A stretch of 44,459 nucleotides of DNA from Halalkalicoccus jeotgali B3 (GCF_000196895.1 NC_014301.1:1-44459), one strand, 5' to 3'. Positions 1-8,745 are shown, numbered from the stretch's first letter. The notes: generated by a model from the letters alone, not told the origin. Program-made: numbers and translations.

Positions 1-3000
1 TTCGACAGCGGGAATTCGAAGTATCGAAACTGGCAAGACAACCTCTGGTCCCAATTGAAGGAGTTATTCGAACTCATTGATCAAGGAAGTAAGTCACATG
101 ATATTCCACCAGCGGACCTCTATATTCCGGCATATAACGGCGGTCTATTTCGAACACATCCAGATACAGGCGATAGCCGCGAAGCACGCTTTCTTGCCAC
201 ATATAAAGTTGGTGATGCATACCTCGCTCGCGTGATCGAACTCCTCACTCGAAGTCAGGATAGCAATGGCGGGGGGAAGATTTTCGTTGACTACTCATCG
301 CTTGATGTGCGCCACCTCGGAAGTATCTATGAAGGTCTGCTAGAGTATCAACTCAACGTAGCCGACGAGCCATTAGCACTCAGCGACGGTGAGTATGTGA
401 TTCCTGACGAAGGTGGTAATATCGTCGTGGAAGAGGGTGAGATCTACCTAACCACGGACTCCGGTGAGCGGAAGGCTACTGGCTCCTACTATACTCCGGA
501 GTATGTCGTTGAGTACATCGTTGAGAACACTCTTGGTCCCCTTATTGACGACATCTATGAAGATCTCTTGGCCCGCGATCCCTTCGATAAGGAAGGAGGT
601 GGTCAATTTGCTCAAGACTTCGCAGAACGTGTGTTTAATCTAAAAATATTAGATCCTGCAATGGGTAGTGGACATTTCCTCACAAACTCTGTGAACTATC
701 TTGCTCGTCAGATCATTGAGGCCCAGCAACGTCAAGATGAGCAAATGGACGAGAAGACAACCGACGAACACCGGGACATCAATTGGGCACGCCGGAAGGT
801 CGCCCAACGTTGCATCTACGGTGTGGACCTGAATCCGCTTGCAACGGAACTCGCAAAAGTATCATTGTGGCTGCGGACGCTCGCAGCCGAGCAACCGCTT
901 GCGTTCCTCGACCATCACTTGAAGACCGGGAACTCGTTGGTCGGTAGCGACATTGAGAACGTACTCGCCAACAGCAACGACGAACCTATTGACGGGCAGT
1001 TAACGCTAGAGCAGTCATTTGCGCATACGCGACAGCAGGCCTTGGAGCATGTGATGGACCGGTTTCAGGATTTACTCTCGATTGACAATGAGACGCTTGA
1101 AGACGCCAAGAAGATGGAAGACGTCTACGACGAGGTCCGCGATGATCCCTTATACCAGCACCTCTTGGCGATGGTAAACGTTCACACGGCCAAGCAGTAT
1201 GGGCTTGACGTTCCTTCTGATGCTGATAAACGGATGGCTGAGGCGCTGCGGAGCGACTCGTGGGACAACATCGAAGGCCAAGATTGGTTTAAAAGCGCGC
1301 AATCGATGGCGGCTGAGGAATCGTTCTTCCATTGGGAGCTAGAATTCCCTGTCGCGTTCTACAAGACAGATGGGACACGGATTGAAGGTAGTGGATTCGA
1401 TGCGATAATCGGAAATCCTCCTTATGGAGATATACTTGATGAGACGGCAAAGAGATACTGCCGCAAACAAGGAATTGGATTTGAAAGCGAGCGTGCTGAC
1501 GTATTCACTGCATTCGTTGCTCTGCCTGAACACATTCTCAGTATCGGAGGCGCATGGAGTTACATCATTCCAAATACTCCGCTAAAAGGGAAACAATATC
1601 AAGAGTTTCGGAGGTCAAATTCCCAAAGGTACACCATTCAGGAGATCGTGGACTTCGGGGATAGTTACGTCTTTGATGAGGAAGTGTTCACCATGATCGT
1701 ATCAGCCCTCAATGAGGAACCGATGGACACGTATGCAGGATCTCTCGTAGAGGGAGACTCATCCAGTATATACGACCAACCACTATCCTTGTCAATAGAG
1801 CCTGCTACCGCTAACCCATGGCGTGTGATAGATAAAATTGAAGCAAAGATTACAGGATCAGAGACGACACTCGAACTTGAACCTGCGATATGTACCTGTC
1901 ACGATGCGGGTATAGATTACAAAGTGAGTGGACAGGGTTGGCAGAACCGGGGTAAAGGAACCAGTATTTCGGATCTCATCATGTATGAAGGCGAAAAAGA
2001 ATCCGAAATGGATCATAGATATGTTGGCGGTGGTGAAATAGAGCGATATCAGATATCGCCCGAGAATAAATGGCTACGTCATGATTACGAATCATTCGTA
2101 GAAGGTGATATCGTAATCCAAGTGTATCCTAATTATACGGAAGTTGATGAGAAGATACTCACTCGACAAACTGCAGACACACTTGTTGGAGCAATTGATA
2201 CGAATGAACTCTATACGGCAAAATCTGTTCACACAACGCTTCTGAACCACGACAAATACAACCTCTGGTTTGTTCTGTCGTTAATGAACAGTAGTGTTCT
2301 CCGCTACGTCTACCGCTCACGATCAGGTGAAGAGGGACGCACCTTTGCACAGGTTCGGATTCATGAACTTCGCGACCTGCCAATTAGACGAATCGATTTC
2401 GAATTAGCTCCAGACGATCGACAGAACCAACTCTCTGAACTATATGAAAAATTCGATTCAAATATTTCTAAGGAAAATACTCTCCAGATACGAACTCAAC
2501 GGATCAATCAAGTTGTACTACATGACTTCTTGAGTCTTCTCGCACGAAAGCGATCGACATATACAGACCGTCGCTACGGATACAATCTCAATCTTCTCGA
2601 CTACCTCGGTAACTATGCCGACGGCCCAGCGCTTCCCGACATCGGCCTCTTCCAACCCACCGGCGAGAACGTCCTCGACGCCACTACCGAGGATTATGAG
2701 AAGTTCCAAATGTTCCAGATCGACGAGAAGCTCCAGGTCGAACGCGCCCGCGTGAAACGCGACGGGTCGACCGTCACCATCGAGGCGACAGCGCGCTACA
2801 AGCCCGTGGATGAAGACACGTTCGAGACAGGATCCTATGGCTACACAGAGACAGACTTCCTTGAGGCATTCACGCTTACAGACCTGAGTGATAAGGAGGC
2901 GGCGCTCATTGAGGCGTTCGTTCCTATTGCTGTCGACGAGGAGATTGGAGGGTTCCGGGACAACGCGACGAAGAACAATTCCCTCGTGGACCGGTTGAAG

Positions 3001-3192
3001 GCGATGATCCTACCGGATCCGGACGCAGTCGCAGACGACCTTGACCGCTACGTAGAGACAAAAAAACGCGCCGACGAACTCGACGCAAAGATCGAGAAGA
3101 CCGACAGGCTCATCGACGAGATCGTCTACGACCTCTACGACCTGACCGACGAGGAGATTGAAATTGTCGAGTCCGCAGTCGCTGATGACTGA
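1..3192 (+). CDS. Type IIG/PglX-like nuclease-methyltransferase, C-terminal 1,063 codons (begins at 43500)
   Basis: Continuation of the gene starting at 43500. It holds an N6-adenine methyltransferase core: the SAM-binding motif DPAMGSGHF (about residue 537 of the full protein) and the catalytic motif NPPYGD (about residue 791). A target-recognition region and a C-terminal helical segment follow. In this Eco57I/PglX/DrmMI group one polypeptide recognises, methylates and often cleaves DNA. Bases about 1740-2560, covering the probable recognition region, are visibly richer in A/T and rarer codons than the flanks, suggesting domain replacement. The stop overlaps the helicase start by 8 bases. 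Whether it works as a type IIG enzyme or as a DISARM/BREX-like methylase cannot be settled from sequence reading alone. Confidence 0.9.
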   Translation, partial: FDSGNSKYRNWQDNLWSQLKELFELIDQGSKSHDIPPADLYIPAYNGGLFRTHPDTGDSREARFLATYKVGDAYLARVIELLTRSQDSNGGGKIFVDYSSLDVRHLGSIYEGLLEYQLNVADEPLALSDGEYVIPDEGGNIVVEEGEIYLTTDSGERKATGSYYTPEYVVEYIVENTLGPLIDDIYEDLLARDPFDKEGGGQFAQDFAERVFNLKILDPAMGSGHFLTNSVNYLARQIIEAQQRQDEQMDEKTTDEHRDINWARRKVAQRCIYGVDLNPLATELAKVSLWLRTLAAEQPLAFLDHHLKTGNSLVGSDIENVLANSNDEPIDGQLTLEQSFAHTRQQALEHVMDRFQDLLSIDNETLEDAKKMEDVYDEVRDDPLYQHLLAMVNVHTAKQYGLDVPSDADKRMAEALRSDSWDNIEGQDWFKSAQSMAAEESFFHWELEFPVAFYKTDGTRIEGSGFDAIIGNPPYGDILDETAKRYCRKQGIGFESERADVFTAFVALPEHILSIGGAWSYIIPNTPLKGKQYQEFRRSNSQRYTIQEIVDFGDSYVFDEEVFTMIVSALNEEPMDTYAGSLVEGDSSSIYDQPLSLSIEPATANPWRVIDKIEAKITGSETTLELEPAICTCHDAGIDYKVSGQGWQNRGKGTSISDLIMYEGEKESEMDHRYVGGGEIERYQISPENKWLRHDYESFVEGDIVIQVYPNYTEVDEKILTRQTADTLVGAIDTNELYTAKSVHTTLLNHDKYNLWFVLSLMNSSVLRYVYRSRSGEEGRTFAQVRIHELRDLPIRRIDFELAPDDRQNQLSELYEKFDSNISKENTLQIRTQRINQVVLHDFLSLLARKRSTYTDRRYGYNLNLLDYLGNYADGPALPDIGLFQPTGENVLDATTEDYEKFQMFQIDEKLQVERARVKRDGSTVTIEATARYKPVDEDTFETGSYGYTETDFLEAFTLTDLSDKEAALIEAFVPIAVDEEIGGFRDNATKNNSLVDRLKAMILPDPDAVADDLDRYVETKKRADELDAKIEKTDRLIDEIVYDLYDLTDEEIEIVESAVADD

Positions 3193-6127
3193 TTACGCAG
3201 TCGGCGACCACGTCAAGTTCGCCGGCGGACAGGGCGAAATCACGAAAATCGAGGACCGCCCGAATGGAGGTCAACTCCTCCATGTCTATACCACAGAGGG
3301 ACAGCTCCGAAAACTCCCGGGTGGCTTACCCCATATCGAACGAATCGACTCCATCGTTGACCGACTCGCAGCCAAGCAGGTTGACGACCCGCTCCACCAC
3401 GATCTCCGAGAGCATGCGACTCGTCTCGACCTTGCCTATCGATACGACCGCTTCCTCTCCCTGACAAACAACCGTATCGAGATCGAGCCCTATCAGGTCC
3501 AAGCCGCCTACGAGATCCTGAACTCCTACGACCACCGCTATCTCGTCGGCGACGAGGTCGGCCTCGGAAAGACTATCGAGGCCGGGATCGTTATCGAGGA
3601 GCTCATCGCCCGAGGACGTGCTGAACGGGTACTTATCGTTGCCCCCGCACCGCTGGCCGTCCAGTGGCAAGAGGAACTCCGCGAGAAGTTCGACCGGAAT
3701 TTCGTCCTTTATGATCGTAACACCGTTCAGGCGTATCGTCAGTCACATCCGAACCAGAACGTCTGGCAACAGGAAGACCGTATCATCACGTCGATCGACT
3801 TCGCCAAACAGGACGACGTACTTGAGGCTCTACGAAATCTCGAAGAGGAGTGGGACATCGCTGTGTTCGATGAGGCGCACCATCTGACGGCTCGCCGGTC
3901 GAGCGACGACTCAACTGAGCGCACACAACGCTATATGGTCGGCGAGGCCGTCGCGAACAATTCCGATGCACTCCTGTTGCTTACCGGGACGCCACACAAA
4001 GGAAAATCCGACCAGTTCTATCACCTTGTTAGCCTCCTCGATCCGTATCGGTTCAGCCACGAATCCCAGATCACCCCCGAAGGCTTGGAGGACCTGATGA
4101 TTCGCCGACTCAAAGACGATATGTACGAGACCGATGGGACTCGGATGTTCCCTGAGAAGAACATCGAAGCACTTCCTGTCGAAATGACTCCCGAGGAGCG
4201 TGAGCTCTACAACAACGTTACAGAGTACATCCGCGAGTACTACAACCTCGCACAAAACGAGGAGAACCAGGCCGCCGGCTTCACGATGGTCATCTATCAG
4301 AAACGGCTCGTCTCGAGCATTCACGCTATCCGGAAATCACTCGAAAATCGGATGCGTGCGATTCAAAACGACGCTGTCGCCGAGGATCTGCCGGACGACG
4401 TACAGGAACTCATCCCGCGCTACAGTACGGAGCCCGAGACGCTCACCGACGCCGAACGTGCTCGCGTTGAGGAGGCCCTTGAACACGTTACGATCACGCT
4501 CAATCGATCACAGATAGATGCGGAACTCGGACGCGTCAAGCAGCTCTGGCGGCAGGCAAAGGCGATCGAGACCGATTCCAAGGCGGAACTTCTCCGGGAA
4601 TTTGTCGAGCGTATCCTCGCCGAGGACCCCGACGAGAAGATCCTGATCTTCACTGAGTACACGGATACGCTCAAATATCTGCGTGATACCGTCTTCCCAG
4701 AGCACGATATCGCGCAGGTGTACGGCGATCTCGAACAAGAGCGTCGGCGTCGAGAGATGGAGAAGTTCGAGAACGAAGCGAACCTAATGTTAGCAACCGA
4801 CGCCGCACAGGAGGGTCTCAACCTCCAGTTCGCCCACATCATGGTGAACTACGACCTACCATGGAATCCGATTCGGATCGATCAGCGAATGGGTCGACTC
4901 CATCGCTATGGGCAGGATCGGACCGTTGAGATACGCAACCTCTTCTTCGATAACACGCGAGAAAGCGATATTCTCGAACTCCTCCTCGAGAAGACCGATC
5001 AGATTGAGGCCGATCTCGGGATGCGATCGGACGTGCTTGGCCGGATTCTCGAGAATGTCGACCTCGACGAGACGATCATGGCCGCTATCGCCGAAGGCCG
5101 ACCGACTGAAGAGGTAGTTGCCGACATCGAAGCAACGATCGAAGAGCGAAAGGAAGCGCTCGAAACGGTCGAAAACGACTTTCTCATCCGCGATCGGTTC
5201 GATCTCTCTGATGAAGATCGAGAAATCTTAGAAATCATCGAGCGAAGTCGCCACGGCGAGGTAGGTGAAGCTGATATTGAAGCGCTCGTCCGGGAATTCT
5301 TCGACGAGTTCGGTGGGACGATCAAAGGAGTACGTCCAGGACCTGCTCGATCGAGTGGTGATATCTTCCGACTTGAGGTCCCAAACGTCCTCACCGGAGA
5401 CCAAATCAAGAGCCACTACGACACGGCAACGTTCACGAAAGACGTCGCGATGGAAGAAGACGAGGTCGACTTCATCGCACTCGATCATCCGCTAGTCCAG
5501 TCACTCATCGACTACTGTCTCGATTCGAACCGTGTCCAGGGCCAAATCGCCGTGAAAGTAGCGTCGAACCCCGAGGTGACATCGGGGATTCTGTTCAACT
5601 ATCGGCTTGGATACGTTTCGGGTACAGGTGATGCGATCACTGAAAAGTTCGTTAGGCTGTATGCGACGCGTGAAGGGACGATCACAGCAGAGATACCAGA
5701 ATTCGTAGAAACGCTGTCGCCGAACGATAGCGTCGTTAATTCGTGCACAACCCTTGATCAACTTGCATCGAAAGCATCTCAACTCCACGATGTAGCCGAA
5801 GCGAGAGCGTGGGACGAGGTCGAATCGTTTGCGGATGAAGCTCGAACCGAGCGGGAACGAGAGATCGGTATCAAACGCGAGCACGCCGAGCGTTACTTTA
5901 CTGATCAGATTGAGGAGTGGGAAGAGCGCCTTGAGACATATCAGCAGCGTGCTGAGCAGGGAACCGATATGAGTGCGCCGATCGGGAACGCCCAGCGTGA
6001 ACTCGAACAGCTCCGACGACAACGAGACAAGGAATTGAGCCAGCTCGAAGAGGAGCAGCACGTCACACCAGAAGAGCCAGAGTTAGTCACCGCTGCGTTT
6101 GTAATTTCTCCAGAAATGAGATGGTAA
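3185..6127 (+). CDS. SNF2-family helicase, DrmD-like
   Basis: A 980-residue superfamily 2 ATPase. Walker A GDEVGLGKTIEAG is near residue 125, the DEAH-type box FDEAHHL near 228, LTGTPHKGK follows as motif III, and the C-terminal RecA-like lobe has ATDAAQEGLNLQ and QRMGRLHRYGQ (near 567). A long charged coiled-coil tail closes the protein. The order and length match helicases of the DISARM DrmD/HepA type, which act with a DNA methyltransferase to handle invading DNA. The chosen ATG at 3185 overlaps the methyltransferase stop, implying translational coupling; an in-frame ATG lies at 3158. The DISARM core genes drmA, drmB and drmC are not present anywhere in this circle, so this is a reduced two-gene arrangement. 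Confidence 0.85.
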   Translation: MTDYAVGDHVKFAGGQGEITKIEDRPNGGQLLHVYTTEGQLRKLPGGLPHIERIDSIVDRLAAKQVDDPLHHDLREHATRLDLAYRYDRFLSLTNNRIEIEPYQVQAAYEILNSYDHRYLVGDEVGLGKTIEAGIVIEELIARGRAERVLIVAPAPLAVQWQEELREKFDRNFVLYDRNTVQAYRQSHPNQNVWQQEDRIITSIDFAKQDDVLEALRNLEEEWDIAVFDEAHHLTARRSSDDSTERTQRYMVGEAVANNSDALLLLTGTPHKGKSDQFYHLVSLLDPYRFSHESQITPEGLEDLMIRRLKDDMYETDGTRMFPEKNIEALPVEMTPEERELYNNVTEYIREYYNLAQNEENQAAGFTMVIYQKRLVSSIHAIRKSLENRMRAIQNDAVAEDLPDDVQELIPRYSTEPETLTDAERARVEEALEHVTITLNRSQIDAELGRVKQLWRQAKAIETDSKAELLREFVERILAEDPDEKILIFTEYTDTLKYLRDTVFPEHDIAQVYGDLEQERRRREMEKFENEANLMLATDAAQEGLNLQFAHIMVNYDLPWNPIRIDQRMGRLHRYGQDRTVEIRNLFFDNTRESDILELLLEKTDQIEADLGMRSDVLGRILENVDLDETIMAAIAEGRPTEEVVADIEATIEERKEALETVENDFLIRDRFDLSDEDREILEIIERSRHGEVGEADIEALVREFFDEFGGTIKGVRPGPARSSGDIFRLEVPNVLTGDQIKSHYDTATFTKDVAMEEDEVDFIALDHPLVQSLIDYCLDSNRVQGQIAVKVASNPEVTSGILFNYRLGYVSGTGDAITEKFVRLYATREGTITAEIPEFVETLSPNDSVVNSCTTLDQLASKASQLHDVAEARAWDEVESFADEARTEREREIGIKREHAERYFTDQIEEWEERLETYQQRAEQGTDMSAPIGNAQRELEQLRRQRDKELSQLEEEQHVTPEEPELVTAAFVISPEMRW

Positions 6128-6310
6128 GGAGGAGACGACCCTAGGCCAGACGTAGGCCCGAATCAAAATATCGCGACAAGAAGCCTATTAGTCAGTCACT
6201 CCGCTTTGCCTCGTTGTTACACTCCCGACAGTCCGAGTTAGTTAACGCCATTAAAGAGGAGTGTTTGTTCATTGTGTTTCTCTTCCTCTTTCCCTTCTAA
6301 ATGGGGAGAA

Positions 6311-6322
6311 ATATTAAGTATA
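6311..6322 (+). promoter_or_regulatory. Probable TATA/BRE promoter of the RHH-RAMA gene
   Basis: The AT-rich stretch atattaagtata lies 27-38 bases upstream of the ATG at 6349, the normal spacing for a haloarchaeal promoter driving a leaderless transcript. It supports choosing the internal start codon. Confidence 0.4.
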
Positions 6323-6348
6323 ACGAGCGTATGTGTCCACGTGGAACG

Positions 6349-6807
6349 ATGACACCGACGATCAACCTGGATGAGGAATTGCACAGAGAGCTCGCTAGTT
6401 ATGGGAATAGAGATGAATCGTACAACACTATCCTAGCACGCATTCTCAATCATGTTGACGAAGAAGAAGCGCAAAGAGACAGAATGAATCGAAATACTAC
6501 GTTTGAAACCGACGAGGAAGAGGAGAGTTCGAGTAACCCTGCTGTTGAACAATTAGACGACGGGACGGAAGTCCGATTCAAGATTGAGCGCGGAGAGTAC
6601 GCAGGAGAAGAAAGAACGGGGATCGTAAGAGGAGGGCGGATTGAATATAATGGGAGTACGTGGAGCCCTACAGGCATGGCCCGCGAAGCGGATCACGATA
6701 TTCGCGGTTCTGACGCTCGTAATAGTGGGTCGTATAGCGGCCCACGAGAGGTTAAGTATCAGGACGCGAACGGACAATGGGTGCCCATCCAAACAGCGTT
6801 GGAGTAA
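6349..6807 (+). CDS. Ribbon-helix-helix protein with RAMA-like C-terminal domain
   Basis: A 152-aa protein. The N-terminus (TINLDEELHRELASYG, then a helix with YNTILARIL) reads as a ribbon-helix-helix/VapB-like DNA-binding domain. After an acidic linker, the C-terminal half resembles the RAMA domain seen in restriction-associated proteins: a basic beta strand, then GGRIEYNGSTWSPTGMAREA, then a closing W. RAMA domains are thought to read DNA. The start at 6349 fits an AT-rich TATA-like element at about 6311-6322 whose expected start site is just upstream, giving a leaderless message; an upstream ATG at 6301 would lie inside the promoter. It sits just after the restriction operon, so regulation or accessory recognition for that system is plausible but unproven. 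Confidence 0.6.
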   Translation: MTPTINLDEELHRELASYGNRDESYNTILARILNHVDEEEAQRDRMNRNTTFETDEEEESSSNPAVEQLDDGTEVRFKIERGEYAGEERTGIVRGGRIEYNGSTWSPTGMAREADHDIRGSDARNSGSYSGPREVKYQDANGQWVPIQTALE

Positions 6808-6815
6808 CTTCAACG

Positions 6816-6944
6816 TCAGCGCTTGACGATTCGGCGAATCGTCGAGTAGAGAACGCTGGTCTGGTTCTCGATCGTCCGATACGAGTGGCCCGCGTCGCGT
6901 AGGTCGATCCCCTCTAAAACTGTTGAGAACTCCTCGCCGGGGAC
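6816..6944 (-). pseudogene. C-terminal remnant of a helix-turn-helix (resolvase/Hin-like) protein
   Basis: On the minus strand a 42-codon frame without a start codon ends with LRDAGHSYRTIENQT and STIRRIVKR, then a stop. This is the helix-turn-helix signature found at the C-terminus of Hin/resolvase-type recombinases and some haloarchaeal regulators. The frame is closed upstream by a TGA at 6945-6947 and no continuation is seen, so this is the tail of a lost gene. It may mark an old junction between the restriction block and the accessory block. Confidence 0.5.
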
Positions 6945-6997
6945 TCAGTATTGACCAGTGCTGTATCGCTCCTTTATAATCAAGAACGAGTATAGAG

Positions 6998-7363
6998 TTA
7001 GGACTCAACCTCTACTGGATACCAAAGTTGGGTAGCATTGTCCACGTAGCCGAGTTCTTTGAGGTCCCACATCTTTGATCGAATGTCGACCCGCTCGTCG
7101 TTCCACCCATCAGGTTGCTGAAAATTATCGTACGGGGTTTCATTGTCTTCCGCTAGCGTCTCATGATAGACTCGAAGAGCGTGACGAGGATTCGCTTTTA
7201 CCGCCTCGTACACCATTCTGTGTTCCTCTGAGGGCATTGGGGGACGCCCCTCGTCTCCGTGATCTTCCTCACGTTGTTCCTCATGGTCTAGCTCGGATAT
7301 GGTTCGCATGAACGCTTCACGGTCTGATTCTACCTCCAGATCGTACGTTACTGTTACTTCCAT
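6998..7363 (-). CDS. Hypothetical acidic protein with winged-helix-like C-terminus
   Basis: A 121-aa haloarchaeal-type protein of unknown function. The first 45 residues are strongly acidic. The second half (EEHRMVYEAVKANP, later RVDIRSKMWDLKELGYVDN and a closing WYPVE strand) has the helix-helix-wing rhythm of a winged helix, with 'LKELGYVD' as the usual recognition-helix/wing boundary. Its promoter region contains three copies of a CTA(C/T)TGTAG motif (7377-7434), which would suit an autoregulated DNA-binding protein. No neighbour on the same strand is close enough to form an operon. Confidence 0.6.
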   Translation of the reverse strand: MEVTVTYDLEVESDREAFMRTISELDHEEQREEDHGDEGRPPMPSEEHRMVYEAVKANPRHALRVYHETLAEDNETPYDNFQQPDGWNDERVDIRSKMWDLKELGYVDNATQLWYPVEVES

Positions 7364-7376
7364 TATCGTCTATTAC

Positions 7377-7434
7377 CTACTGTAGTCTATTGTAGAGTCT
7401 ATAGACATTAATACTTTCCTAGTATCTACTGTAG
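7377..7434. promoter_or_regulatory. Three CTAYTGTAG motifs upstream of the 6998-7363 gene (operator candidate)
   Basis: CTACTGTAG occurs at 7377-7385 and 7426-7434, and CTATTGTAG at 7387-7395, all just upstream of the minus-strand start at 7363. The first two are 10 bp apart and the third is 39 bp further on, close to whole helical turns. The stretch 7435-7598 holds no convincing gene. Confidence 0.35.
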
Positions 7435-7598
7435 CTTCCTATGTGATCTAGAAGCTGCTTCTGTAGACGCTGTGGTGGGAAATAATAGTTGTAGCTTGGC
7501 AATTGTCGGCTGTATCTGCTTCTCATCGATAAAATATCCCCCGACGCTTTGCTGCGTTGCTCAAGAACGATACTCGCTACTCTATCGAAGGATGATCT

Positions 7599-8156
7599 TC
7601 ATCGGAGCGCGCACCCCTCGGCGTGGAACTCCGAGCGCTCTACGTCTCCACGGCGGAGCGACTCCCGGCCACAGTCCTCGCACCTGTAGTACGTTGCGCC
7701 ACCCTGTTCCGGCGGCTCGAGGTGCGGGCCGGTGATTCGAGCCTCCTCACCAGCGTCGTCTTGTGTGGCGCTCTCGATCGCAACACCGCCGTCGGTCACG
7801 ACCACGGCATCGTCGGCCGGTCGGTGCTCAACCGTCGAATCACCCAGCCCACGATACTGCTCGCGAGCGGCGATCATCAGCTCGACGTCCGTCTCCTCGT
7901 CGAGCTCGGGCACGTCGCGCTGGCCGAGTGCCATTTCGACGCGGCGCTGGTGCTTGCACGCGCCGTCCTGATACGTGTCGCTGGGACAGTCGCACGTCTC
8001 GGTGATTAGGCACACGCGGTACACTGAGCCGCTCTCGCTGTAGACGTCATACTCGCCGGGCTCGCCGGCGTGGCGGTCGATGCTCATGCTCTCGGTGGCG
8101 GCGCGGATCGTTCGCTTGTCGATACCTTCTTTCGTTGGCGTCGTGTTCGTGTTCAT
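7599..8156 (-). CDS. SWIM zinc-finger protein
   Basis: A 185-aa protein. Residues about 37-75 carry a SWIM zinc finger: VYRVCLITETCDCPS followed by GACKHQRRV, giving C-x-C...C-x-H ligands. SWIM domains bind DNA or protein partners. A second, C-terminal zinc-finger-like segment has YRCEDCGRES and FHAEGC. The middle is acidic. Haloarchaeal plasmids and chromosomes carry many such SWIM proteins of unknown role. The gene is transcribed alone from a promoter near 8250, through a highly structured leader (8157-8237). It is divergent from the small RHH gene at 8338. Confidence 0.8.
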   Translation of the reverse strand: MNTNTTPTKEGIDKRTIRAATESMSIDRHAGEPGEYDVYSESGSVYRVCLITETCDCPSDTYQDGACKHQRRVEMALGQRDVPELDEETDVELMIAAREQYRGLGDSTVEHRPADDAVVVTDGGVAIESATQDDAGEEARITGPHLEPPEQGGATYYRCEDCGRESLRRGDVERSEFHAEGCALR

Positions 8157-8237
8157 GGGTTTCCTGATCCAGAGAAACCCGGCCTCGGTGCTGATGACAC
8201 CGGGGCGACTTTTCGCCCGATAGCACCGGGTTTCTCT
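8157..8237 (-). promoter_or_regulatory. Structured 5' leader of the SWIM gene with mutually exclusive hairpins (riboswitch-like)
   Basis: Read on the minus strand, AGAGAAACCCGG (8237-8226) pairs perfectly over 12 bp with CCGGGTTTCTCT (8182-8171). The enclosed segment forms two hairpins: GGGCGA/TCGCCC with loop AAAG, and CGGTGT/GCACCG. Two alternatives compete. CGGTGCT near the 5' end can also pair with AGCACCG of the second hairpin. GGGTTTC of the 3' arm can instead pair with GAAACCC (8163-8157), which ends right before the ATG. The first fold would free the start codon and the second would bury its upstream flank. A TATA-like element at about 8254-8268 puts the transcript start near the outer arm. 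Confidence 0.5.
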
Positions 8238-8337
8238 ATCTATACTTACTATCTATAAACCCATAAACCTATGCATTAATGTTTGAGTGCTTGTATGTAT
8301 ACATAGATTTATGTAGATGAGAATAGTATAGAAGTAT

Positions 8338-8481
8338 ATGGCACAGAGCCAAACGGCCAGTATGGCCCGGACCAGTATCAGCGTCTCCGAAAAGCTCGCC
8401 GACGAACTCTATGACCGCAAGAAGCGTGGCGAGAGCTACGAAGACGTAATTTGGCGACTCATCGAGGAGAGCGAAGAATGA
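8338..8481 (+). CDS. Small ribbon-helix-helix (antitoxin-like) protein
   Basis: A 47-aa protein: ARTSISVSEKLADEL is a beta strand and first helix of an RHH fold, and SYEDVIWRLIEE is the second helix. Haloarchaea carry many of these tiny regulators, often as the first gene of a toxin-antitoxin-like pair. The stop overlaps the next start (ATGA at 8478-8481), so it is coupled to the following small gene. AT-rich sequence upstream supplies a probable promoter and a near-leaderless start. Confidence 0.65.
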   Translation: MAQSQTASMARTSISVSEKLADELYDRKKRGESYEDVIWRLIEESEE

Positions 8482-8684
8482 CCCCCGAGACCGACGGCCA
8501 GAACGGGCACGTTGTGCGTTCCATCCACGATGTTGTGAATGTAGATGTTCACAGGCTCGACGAGATGACCGGGGAGATGGAGCTTGGTGAGGATGCGTTA
8601 CCGCGACGTCTCCGTACTGGACAATGGCTGGGTTCGGTGTGCTGGCGACGTAGACGATCCGGCAGATGGTGGGGCCGCCGTTGA
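8478..8684 (+). CDS. Hypothetical 68-aa protein, possibly frameshifted
   Basis: Starts in an ATGA overlap with the RHH gene. The first 40 residues are ordinary (HVVRSIHDVVNVDVHRLDEM), but the last 20 turn into an Arg/Trp-rich tail quite unlike haloarchaeal proteins. The +1 frame from 8593 instead gives an acidic, normal-looking sequence. Either two genes overlap, or a single gene was split by a one-base change near 8590-8630. I cannot assign a function. Confidence 0.35.
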   Translation: MTPETDGQNGHVVRSIHDVVNVDVHRLDEMTGEMELGEDALPRRLRTGQWLGSVCWRRRRSGRWWGRR

Positions 8685-8724
8685 TTACTACCCCCAGATT
8701 GGGTTGGAGCCGTGTACGCTGTAG
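8593..8724 (+). CDS. Hypothetical 43-aa protein in the overlapping +1 frame
   Basis: ATG at 8593 opens a short frame (MRYRDVSVLDNGWVRC, then an acidic stretch with DVDDPADGG, ending PQIGLEPCTL) whose composition looks much more haloarchaeal than the frame it overlaps. A purine-rich ggtgagg lies directly before the start. It could be an independent small gene or the displaced C-terminus of the gene starting at 8478. Confidence 0.4.
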   Translation: MRYRDVSVLDNGWVRCAGDVDDPADGGAAVDYYPQIGLEPCTL

Positions 8725-8745
8725 AACCGGAAAACGAAGGGTGAG

